A stretch of DNA of 64,000 nucleotides from the NCBI GenBank assembly GCA_961205875.1, contig OY540822.1, positions 4,466,501 through 4,530,500 of the forward strand. Direction: 5' to 3'. A model generated the notes under the pieces. The model had not been told where the DNA came from. It did not search any database and saw only the letters and a list, made by a program, of their open reading frames with translations. Each line of letters begins with the position of its first letter. Positions within the stretch are counted from its first letter, which is position 1. Of the stretch, positions 1-9,469 are shown piece by piece. The stretch is from Sialis fuliginosa. Taxonomy: Eukaryota > Arthropoda > Insecta > Megaloptera > Sialidae. Made by a program: the position numbers and the translations under genes.

Positions 1-2
1 CG

Positions 3-440
3 TATATACCTATTTTATCTGAAAAAATGAAAAGAGTTGTTTCTGGACATAATATAAAAATGATAAACAAAAATAAGTATACTACAAAAATTTTTTTTTC
101 TAAATTAAAAAATAAAACTGATAAGATGAAATGTTCTAACGTTATTTATAAACTTAAATGTTCTTGTGATTATTCTTACTTAGGGCAATCTAAACAATAC
201 TTGCAAAAGAGAATCAACAGTCATAAATATGCTAAAAATGAAGTTACTGCACTTCGTACCCATATACAACAGACTGGTCACGAAGTTGAATATGGTGATG
301 TTGAAATTTTAGATTTTCAGCCTATTTTAAAAAAAAGATTACTTAGTGAATCGTTACATATCTTAAAAGAACCTAAATGTCTTAACTCTAGAGAAAATCT
401 TAATCACCTCAAAGAATCATATCTAAATTTAATTAAATAA
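3..440 (+). CDS. Penelope-like element, C-terminal GIY-YIG endonuclease (partial)
   Basis: The frame is open from the window edge, so this is the C-terminal part of a longer protein. It begins with a YIP.LSEKMKR stretch that matches the linker between reverse transcriptase and endonuclease in Penelope-like elements. Next comes a GIY-YIG nuclease core: VIYKLKC, a CSC pair, YLGQSKQYLQKRINSH and a closing LKEPKCLN stretch. In this family the endonuclease nicks target DNA so that the RT can prime on it. No stop or frameshift lies inside the visible part, so this end of the copy is fairly well kept. The stop is followed by an AT-rich 3' tail. Family assignment is confident; activity cannot be judged because the RT domain is outside the window. 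Confidence 0.85.
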   Translation, partial: YIPILSEKMKRVVSGHNIKMINKNKYTTKIFFSKLKNKTDKMKCSNVIYKLKCSCDYSYLGQSKQYLQKRINSHKYAKNEVTALRTHIQQTGHEVEYGDVEILDFQPILKKRLLSESLHILKEPKCLNSRENLNHLKESYLNLIK

Positions 441-1260
441 ATTTTCTTTTTTCCTCTTTCTTCTTCTTTCCACGTTTCTTTTTGCTTGTATTGTATGCCA
501 TTTTTTGGTTTTTCTATTAATTTTAACTTTTTTCATTTTTGTTTGATTAGGTATATGTTTTAGTTTGATTTTGTTGGTTTTTGTTCCCTTTTTTTCTCTC
601 TTTTTAAAATTTTTAAAAAATTCTTTCTAGGTTACCTTGTACTTAAAATTGACATTTAACATAGATAAGATTTTTGTTTTCCATAGATGTAATAAATATA
701 ATTAAGTTTGTAATACTAGTGCTTTTCTTTCATTGAAACACTAGTAATTTTATTTCTTTTTTCATGTTTGTATAATAAATTTGTAACTAGTTTTAAGTAA
801 AAACAATTGATGGTTCTTGTTTAATTAAGTTTTATCTTAGTATAAATACTTTTCAACATGTGATACAATGTGATACGAATTTTATTTATTTTTAACGTTT
901 TTAAACTAAATTTTTAAGTTTTAATGTTTTAAAGAAATTGTTTTTATATATTGTTTTATCTGTTGGATATCACATTTACATATTTTTAGTCTTTTGTACA
1001 AGAATGGGTACTTTTTAATATTTAAAAAAAATTTTTTTGATGTAATATGCATCTTTTACTACATACATATGGTCACACTAATTACTGTTTAAATTGTAAG
1101 TAAAAAAAATATGTTTATATCTATGAATATCTTGTTCATTTGCTTATGTTACTTACTTATGTTTATGATTTCTTATAGGGATAATTATTAATTTCTGATG
1201 AAGACAAAAATGTTGAAAATTAAAATAAGCGCTATTAATTAAAATGATTTGAACATTGGT
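441..1260 (+). other. 3' untranslated tail of the Penelope-like element, no gene
   Basis: AT-rich sequence with long T runs and no coding potential. Near its end, at 1196-1220, lies CTGATGA, a purine, GAC, a short loop, GTT and GAAA. This resembles the hammerhead core that Penelope-like elements carry near their ends, but helices I and II are only about 3 bp. I treat it as a weak candidate. Confidence 0.4.
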
Positions 1261-1349
1261 TTAGTTCTTTAATTAATATTTTGACCTAAAAAAAACCCCT
1301 ACAAAATAGGTATATTTAAATAATATCAAGATGGTCATATATATGAATA

Positions 1350-1350
<1 letters not shown>

Positions 1351-1385
<35 letters not shown>
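1351..1385. repeat. (TA)n microsatellite
   Basis: About 17 uninterrupted TA dinucleotides, preceded by the related imperfect run ATATATGAATACTAATA. Confidence 0.95.
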
Positions 1386-2217
1386 CCGATAATTTTAATA
1401 CTTTGTTATATATACGCGTAGAGGATAGAGAAGTTACGGCTATGACAGTTTTATTTAATTTCGTGGGGAAAGGTTAAATGTAGTTAATAGATTATTCGAG
1501 AAAGATCAGATTGAAAATAGATACGCGATAGCGTAGAACGCAAAAAATGTTTTTGAAGATCGTGGCCAACAAAGTGACCACAAAGATAACATTTCCACAC
1601 AAGTGCTGGTTGCCGAGGCTGGAAATACGCGAATTAGTGGATCTACGTGGCAAAATTGATACGAGGGAACTTGGTAAATGGTGGTCCGAGATCCATGCTC
1701 CCACGTTCTTAATTGACGGAACCCAGGACCCCGGAACTGCGTCCACGACTCAGCTAAACAATTTATATATTTATTTACTTTCATCATTTACTCGAACTAT
1801 AACTGTCGTGTAGTCCCCGACACGACAGAATATTATTCTACGTTCCCAAGATAACCAACATTATATGACTATTATTAGATATAGAATTATTTGATATATA
1901 GAATTTTATTTAGATTTTTTTTGTATTCTCCATTAATATGTTTATTTTCATTGTATAATTATTGTGTAAATATATGTTTAAGTTAGTAAAAAATGTCTCT
2001 TAGTACAACCGCCCCTTTTTTATAATTTCGTGATTTTATTATTATTATTATTGATAAGGTAGTTTGAAATCACGTGGCGCCCAAAAAGAAAAAAAGTCTA
2101 TTATTGTTTTGTTTTAATTATATTTTACCCCGCCCGTCTCCACTAGAGCTAGGGCACCCTACCTTTTATCACCTTCTTAATTAGGTATGTGACATCACAA
2201 CGAAACGACAGCAGTCA
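1386..2217 (+). other. Unassigned stretch, possibly BEL/Pao LTR and leader with a primer-binding-like site
   Basis: No gene is supported. TGGCGCCCAAAAAG at 2075-2088 looks like a retrotransposon primer-binding site. It lies upstream of the BEL/Pao protease remnant in the same orientation, so this stretch may hold the LTR and leader, with gag deleted. LTR ends could not be placed. An 88-codon open frame at 1547-1813 has no recognisable motif and an antisense frame of similar length, so it is not called as a gene. Confidence 0.3.
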
Positions 2218-5181
2218 ATAGCGGTCATTCTTTTGGTACTTCGAATGTAGTATTAGCCACAGCATTAATAAATGTTTTAGACTGTCATGGCAATGTTCAA
2301 GTAGTTCAAGCATTACTAGATTCAGGGTCTCAGTCGTGTTTCATGACTGAAGCTTTATGTCAACGTTTGCAACTTAAACGTACTCAAGTTAATATACCAC
2401 TTTGCGGTATCAATCAGTCATTCTCTGTCATCAATCATTCTGCAAGCATCCATATAGTCACGATTTAATAAAAATTATCATTCTGTAATCCAATGTTACA
2501 TTTTACGTAAAATTACGAACGATTTGCCAAGCAGTAAATTAAACTTACAAACTCTCAATATACCAAATGATATTCAACTAGCACATCCTACTTTTCATAT
2601 ACCAGATAAAATTTAAATTCTACTGGGTGCTGAAATATTTTGGAAAGTACTAGAAGGGTAATTTAGAGGATTAAATAATAAATCTTCCAATCTATACTTG
2701 CGCGAATCCAAACTAGGATGGATCATATCAGGGAGGGCTTCGTGTGAGTCATCTTCAATAAGTTCTCAAGTAAATAATCTAGCTATGTTATCTCTTGACA
2801 ATAGTGAGAATTTAGATTATCAACTTTCGCGATTTTGGCAAGTAGAAGATTGTTCGAGTGTACCTGCGTTAGGTTACGAACAATCGTTTTGCGAACAGCA
2901 TTTTATCGATAATACTTCTAAAGATATTACCGGTAAATTTGTTGTCAAACTACCATTTTATAAGGAATTAGATCTAAGAAATTCCTTACAAGTAGCAATA
3001 AGGCGTTTTCACAGTCTCGAGAAACGTCTAGACAATAATAGTCCGTTGAAAGATCAATATTTCAATTTCATTAATGAATATCTAGCTCTTGGTCATATGG
3101 AATATGTATTTAAATTAGAAGATACATTGCCGCAAAACAATCATTTTTATTTACCACATCATGCCGTCATAAAAGAGACTAGCTCCACGACTAAATTACG
3201 AGTTGTTTTTGATGGTTCAGTTCAATCCAGTACTGGCATATCATTAAATGAAACCTTAGCGGTAGGACCAACTATTCAGGCAGAATTATTCACACTATTA
3301 GTTAGATTCAGATTTCATTGGTATGTTTTGACAGCCGATATCGAAAAAATGTATCGGCAAATAAAAATTGATTCTCCTGATTCTGATTACCAACGTATTT
3401 TATGGAGACCAAAGCGCGATGAGTCAATCAATGTTTACCGCCTCTCTACTGTTACATACGGAACATCATGTGCTCCTTTCTTAGCAATTCGGTGTTTACA
3501 ACAACTAGCTCATGAAGAACAGTTTCAGTATCCTATTGGATCAAACATCATTCTGAATGATTTCTATGTATGTAGATGATCTGTTGACTGGTTCTGACAG
3601 TATTCATGATGGTATTGAATTAAGAAATCAAGTAATGTCAATTTTGCAAAAGGGTGGTTTTCATTTGCGTAAGTGGTGTAGGAATGATCCAAAACTATGA
3701 GAAGATCTCTTACCCGATCAGGTAGAAATTAATTAATTCATTCAGATTCAATTGTAAAGACATTAGGTTTATGGTGGAATCCACTCAAAGATATCTTTCA
3801 ATATAAGGTATCAACTAGTACAAATCCAACAACAATTACCAAACGATATATCATTTATGAGATTTCAAAAATATTTGACCCTCTCGGACTTGTTGGTCCA
3901 TTGATAGTTACTTTAAAGATATGTTTACAGCAACTCTGGAAACACAACCTATCTTGGGACGAGGTGTTGCCATATAAGCTCATTTAAAAGTGAAATTCGT
4001 ATCATACTAGTTTACCATTAATTACACAGTTTTTATCTTCAATAATTCAGAAGGTTCTATGTTTCAAGTACATGGCTTTTGCGATGCTAGTGAACATGCT
4101 TACGCAACTTGTATCTATATCAGAAATAAGTGCAATGATCGAGTCAACACTTATCTAGTTTGCTTTAAATCTAGAGTCGCTCCAATCAAAAAACTCACTC
4201 TACCGCGACTAGAATTATGCGGTGCGGTGTTATTGTCCACTTTAATGAAGAAATTTCTGAGTTCAATAAACATGTCAGTAAACAATGATATTTATTGCTG
4301 GAATGATTCCAGAATTGTCATAGCCTGGCTAAATGCTCCGTCAAGTAAATGGAAAACATTCGTAGCCAACCGCGTTGCTGAGATTCATGATGTTTCGCAC
4401 GATTGGTGTTGGAAACATGTCAGTTCAAAGGATAATCCTGCGGACATACTCTCGCGAGGTTTATCGCCCAAGCGTCTTATAACGTCTTCATTGCGGTGGT
4501 CAGGGCCCGATTGGCTTCAAGAGCCTAATATACCTGTACTAAATAACAATTCTTTCCCGGACGATCAAATTCCCGAGCAAAGAATTACTACCACATTGAC
4601 TGCTAACGTCCACGATTTTAACATTTTTAATAGATATTCATATTTTAAAAGGTAACAGCGAGTAACAGCGTACATTTTTAGGTTCGTTCATAATGTGAAA
4701 AACAAATTACGTCGCAATTATAATCAATGGCCTATAGAAGAACTCGATCACGCAACCGAGGTTCTCATCAAGCTTGCACAGTTACAATGTTTCAATTCAG
4801 AATTCCATGCATTACAACAAAGAGGCAATATCGATAACAAGAGTAGTTTACTTAATTTACAACCTCTTTTTAATGATAATGGTTTATTGAGAGTGGGAGG
4901 TAGACTGACTTATTCCGATTTACCACACAATCAAAAACATCCAATCATATTACCGGGAAAACACATTTTTACAGAATTAATGATTCGAAATGAACACAAA
5001 TAAATGCGTTCCGTGCTTTAAATCTAAGGTAAAATATAATAAACCCATGATGGGCAATTTACATTTCAGAATATGGGTATCGACTTCTTTGATCCACTCT
5101 ATATTTTACAAAACAATAATCGTATTAAACGTTCTGTTAAGGCTTACGCCGCGATCTTTGTTTGTCTAGTGACAAAGGCAG
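2218..5181 (+). pseudogene. BEL/Pao retrotransposon pol, copy 1 (broken)
   Basis: Domains appear in normal Pao order with stops and frameshifts between them. The aspartic protease has its LLDSGSQS motif near 2308-2335. The reverse transcriptase runs 2698-3579. RNase H is at 4059-4655, with the GFCDAS and NPADILSRG motifs. The integrase zinc domain and core start at 4695-5181. The RT ends at its YVDD active site because a 4-bp direct duplication (TATGTATGTA, about 3565-3575) shifts the frame; the next frame reads MYVDDLLTGSDS. The integrase core breaks off at 5181, where a hAT-type element has inserted, and resumes at 7960. Assignment to BEL/Pao is confident from the RT/RNase H style and order. 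The copy cannot encode a working polyprotein. Confidence 0.85.
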
Positions 5182-7959
5182 TAGGGCATACAAAAACCCG
5201 AAAAAATTACAAAACCCGGTTTTCGGTTTTTCATAATGTGAAAAACCGGTTAACCGGTTTTTAGTCGGGTTTTTCAATTAAGTTTAAAAAATGTTTTAAA
5301 CTATTTAAATAAAATAATAAATTAATATTAAAAAAATTCAACTTATTTAACTATACCTTTTCAAGTTCAAATTGAGACTATTCAATATTAAATTGAGAAT
5401 AATCAATTTCAAAATTAAGACTATTCAATTTCAAACTGTTAATAATCAATTTCAAATTGGGAACTATTAATTTGTAAAGTTAGTTTAAAAGTGATCTATA
5501 GATGAAGACAGTAAATATGACTCAAACTAAGTTTCGATTTCAGTTATTGTTAATTATATCCGATATGTCATTCATGATATATAATATATATGATACATTA
5601 ATTATGATTTGTTAATTTGGACAATAGTAAATAATTGAGGGCCTAATTTTAAATAAAATTAAGAAATTAATTTTTTTTAATATATGTTAACTTAATTAAT
5701 TAATATTCGTAACAATAATAAGTTAAATAACAATTGCAACATTGGCCCCTATATGAGTTCGTTGCTATAGCAAATATATTTTGTATTATAATACATTATA
5801 TTATATTGAAATAAATTATTTATTTATTTTCATCTCAAATGTGGAATTTACAATTCCCAATCTGAAATTGATTAGTCTAAATTTGAACTTGAAATGGTAT
5901 AATCTCCTTTATTAACATATTATTATACACTTCACGAATAACCCTCAAATTCCATTTACTCCGCTATAATATTTTTATTTACACATTGCGCGTTAGTTTA
6001 TATGTCACCCTTTTTTAATTTAAATAAATTCACAACAGAAATATTTCATGAATAACAGTAAAAAAATAAAATTATTTGTCATTTAAAGAAACAAAAAATA
6101 TATATGAGCATTTCCAGTAGTTTTTTTAAAAAACAGGGCGCACGTATGTCACCGATTTTGCTCTTATTTTTTTTTTCTCAAAGTACATATCAAAAAAACA
6201 CGTTTCCCAAAATCTTTTCTCCCCGCCCCCTTTTTTGGCCGAATTACGATTTTTTAAACTTTTGAAATCGAGCGAAATTAGACTTTTTTCGATAGTACCT
6301 TATTTTTCAAAATGTCCCTTATTATGCATGTTATAGGGCTCATTTTCTTCGTTTTTTGTTGATCTTTCATTTGAAATCGGTTTCAGACCCGAATATTTAA
6401 TTTTGGCCGAATGCGGTACCAAAACATTTAGTTTGATTTTTTGTAAAAATAGTCGATTTTGAAATTGCCGCCAAATATTTTGGTTTCAACCAAAATACTT
6501 CCGGTATAGGTCATTTTATTCAACTTTTAAAGTTACACTTGTTTTTAGATGTCTTATTTTCCAAAAAACGCTATATTCACACCATTAAAACTTTTTTCTC
6601 TATACTCCAAATTGCACCAAATTTTGGCAAAAGTTTCCTTTTTTTATCCTTAAAACAACCCTCAAAAAACATTTTTTCATATTGAGCTCCTAAGTGAGAT
6701 ATAATTTTTATAAAACACCTAATTACTCGTGTATTAAAGTTAAGAATTTACAGGAATTTTCAGTGTTTCTGAAATATCGGGGCTCCTGATAATCGAATGA
6801 AAAATATACCACTTAATTCGTTATGAAATTCCCTACAAATCTACATATGTTTATCTTTTTTAGATTAATTACAAAACCTACAAATAAATAAAAACTTTGT
6901 ACATCGATTTCGTATTTATTTAATAACAACTTTCAATGTAATGAATAGTGTCTCATAACTTCGTTGATTCATGTGTACTGATTTTTAAGACTGGCTCGCT
7001 TGCGCTCGCTCGGTTTTTATTTTTTTATAGGTTTTTTAATAAATATAAAAAAATTAAACTTATGTAGATTTGTAAGGAATTTCATAACGAATTAAGTGAT
7101 ATATTTTTTATTCGATTATCAGGAGCCCCGATATTTCAGAAACACTGAAAATTCCTGTAAATTCTTAACTTTAATACACGAGTAATTAGGTGTTTTATAA
7201 AAATTATATCTCACTTAGGAGCTCAATATGAAAAAATGTTTTTTGAGAGTTGTTTTAAGGATAAAAAAAGGAAACTTTTGCCAAAATTTGGTGCAATTTG
7301 GAGTATAGAGAAAAAAGTTTTAATGGTGTGAGTATAGTGTTTTTTGGAAAATAAGACATCTAAAAACAAGTGTAACTTTAAAAGTTTTTGACCAAATTAA
7401 AAAATGTATAAATATTTGGAAACTACATAAAAAATTGAATAAAATGACCTATACCGGAAGTATTTTGGTTGAAACCAAAATATTTGGCGGCAATTTCAAA
7501 ATTGACTATTTTTACAAAAAATCAAACTAAATGTTTTGGTACCGCATTCGGCCAAAATTGAATATTCGGGTCTGAAACCGATTTCAAATGAAAGATCAAC
7601 AAAAAACGAAGAAAATGAGCCCTATAACATGCATAATAAGGGACATTTTGAAAAATAAGGTACTATCGAAAAAAGTCTAATTTCGCTTGATTTCAAAAGT
7701 TTAAAAAATCGTAATTCGGCCAAAAAAGGGGGCCGCAGAAAAGATTTTGGGAAACGTGTTTTTTTTATATGTACTTTGAGAAAAAAAAATAGGAGCAAAA
7801 TCGGTGACATACGTGCGCCCTGTTTTTTAAAAAACTACTGGAAATGCTCATATATAATTGACTTTCGGTTTTTCAGGAAAAACCCGGTTTTACGGTTTTG
7901 GTAAATTTTAACAAAAAACCGGTTAACCGGTTTCGGTTAAAACCGGTTTGTATGCCCTA
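5182..7959. mobile_element. Non-autonomous hAT-type DNA transposon inserted in BEL/Pao integrase
   Basis: The ends are the inverted repeats TAGGGCATACAAA and TTTGTATGCCCTA. They are flanked by an 8-bp target duplication with one mismatch, AAAGGCAG at 5174-5181 and AAAGGTAG at 7960-7967. TAGGG ends with 8-bp duplications are the hAT signature. The subterminal sequence is dense in CCGGTTTT/AAAACCGG blocks, possible transposase-binding repeats. No transposase frame is present; the middle is AT-rich and mostly taken up by a foldback element. Removing the element and one target copy rejoins the integrase frame (VTKAV then VHIELVSD), which fixes the boundaries. Confidence 0.85.
6099..7856. mobile_element. 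Foldback element with about 750-800-bp inverted arms
   Basis: The left arm (6099 to about 6853) returns as its reverse complement at about 7057-7856. The outer ends read ATATATGAGCATTTCCAG and CTGGAAATGCTCATATAT. The right arm carries an extra block of about 45 bp near 7388-7432 (AAATTAAAAAATGTATAAAT) absent from the left. The 200-bp spacer includes the odd direct pair GCTCGCTTGCGCTCGCTCGG near 6991. No protein is encoded; a 62-codon frame on the minus strand at 7622-7810 is arm sequence. Superfamily unknown. It is nested in the hAT-type element, so it is the later insertion or that element's own core. Confidence 0.8.
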
Positions 7960-8016
7960 AAAGGTAGTACACATCGAGTTGGTGAGTGATCTCACTACAC
8001 AATCCTTCATTATTTT
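7960..8016 (+). pseudogene. BEL/Pao copy 1, integrase core resumed then lost
   Basis: After the hAT-type insertion the integrase frame reads VVHIELVSDLTTQSFI, the second strand of the catalytic core, for about 19 codons. It then runs into unrelated AT-rich sequence, so the rest of pol and the 3' LTR are missing. Confidence 0.8.
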
Positions 8017-8291
8017 TTATTTTTTATTTTCATACATATATGGGTAGTTCTACACACGAAGGAAGAAAATGGAGTTAATTCCGGCACGAAATTTTTTTCA
8101 TGCATGAGCTTTGGCAAGTAGTTTTATTTCAAGTTGATGACATTTTTCACACTATTTGAAAGTGGCCAGTCAAAAAATTAAAAATTAAAAATTTTATGGC
8201 CATTAAAAATAGATATATCCAGGAAAGTGAAAAAATGAGTAAAAAACTAAGATTAACACAAGAGAATTTCTTATATTAATTTTTATTATTA
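8017..8291. other. No gene recognised
   Basis: AT-rich sequence between the truncated BEL/Pao copy and a dispersed repeat. No open frame or paired repeat is evident. Confidence 0.5.
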
Positions 8292-8950
8292 GAGTTCCGA
8301 AGAAACCCTATTAATCTCACTTTGTCGTCCGTCCGTCCGTCCGTCCATCCTTCTCACTCAAAGCTAAATAGCTCTTAGGTAAAAAATATATTTTTTTATA
8401 CCAAGGCATGTGACACGTTAAAATGTATAACCAAACAAGCGGAATTTGACTCTTTTTCTATTTTTTTCTAAATAAAAAATGGTGCCTGTAGGGGTTTTAA
8501 AGCAAATCCAAAAAACAAAAAAATTGTATACCATGTCAAAATGTACATCTCAATTAGTAGAATTTGACTCTATTTTTTATTTTATTTTTCTAACTTAAAA
8601 ATGGCGTCTGTAGGGGGCTAAAAGCAGTATTTTATTTTACCCCCCCCCCCTCTAACTTTGTAACTACCGGCTCAAAAAATCTGAAGAAAATTTGATAATG
8701 AGGTTTTGGTGGGACTACCAACGACAAATACTAAAGTCGACAATATAATTTTAAATTTTGGAATTATAGGGAGGGGCGTCATAGAATTTTTTATTTTGAT
8801 ATATAGGCAAGTGGGGTGTCAAAATCTAGATCTCAATTAGTAGAACTTGCCACTTTTTTATATTTTTTTCTAACTTAAAAATGCACCTGTAAGTGGTTCC
8901 AAACATTCCACGTAGTACGTACTTCAGAACCCTTATGTCATACACTCGTG
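8292..8950. repeat. Dispersed repeat copy A with (CCGT)n start and CGGAACCC-type end
   Basis: It starts with GAGTTCCGAAGAAACCC and a CCGT run (about 8326-8346) and ends with a stretch ending GAACCCTTATGTCATACA, so the ends are roughly inverted (GTTCCG versus CGGAACCC in the second copy). Inside are three related segments of about 130-200 bp, each with a 'TCTAACTTAAAAATGGCG' block followed by a poly-C run. A partial second copy lies at 19028-19455. It is probably a non-autonomous element; the superfamily is not clear. Confidence 0.7.
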
Positions 8951-9411
8951 ATTACATTAATTAACCATAAATCATAAAATAAATTTTTAGTAATACAAGA
9001 TATGTAATAAAAATGATATTTTTGGAAAAATAGTAGTTGTTCCCCATTTATGGGTAACATTTTAGATATATTTTTATTATTTTTATTTCTAAATATCTGA
9101 TTTACCACCTACGATTTTATCCTTTTATAATTTATAATCGAAAAGAACGTATGATAAACATTTTATTAGAAACAACAATTTTGTAGAATGTACCTTATTC
9201 CTATACTATTTAAAATAATTAATTGTATTGATATAAAACGTAACCTATGTATAAAACATTTTTATTTATATTCTTTATTTGTTAATATTTACATATTTAA
9301 TATTTACAGAATTTTTTTGAAAAAAATCCGGTTCTGGCCGGAATTATTTCTTGAATTCCGGTAATTCCGGTTCCGGTCGGAACTCAAAATTTCAGTTCCG
9401 GTACACCCCTA
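8951..9411. mobile_element. Right end of a hAT-like MITE (left end not found)
   Basis: Position 9328-9411 is packed with CCGGAATT/TTCCGG blocks and ends in GTACACCCCTA, which read on the minus strand is TAGGGGTGTACCGG, a hAT-type terminus. No matching left terminus was found upstream, so the copy is truncated or more diverged than I can see. The sequence before 9328 is AT-rich without features. Confidence 0.5.
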
Positions 9412-9469
9412 CTTAGAGCTAATCTTTTATTCTTGTCGCGTATAGGTGTATTTATTTTCTGAGTCCTCT

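Noticed and set aside
1547..1813. 88-codon frame, GC-richer than its surroundings
   Set aside because: No recognisable motif; equally long antisense frames overlap it. It may be LTR or leader sequence.
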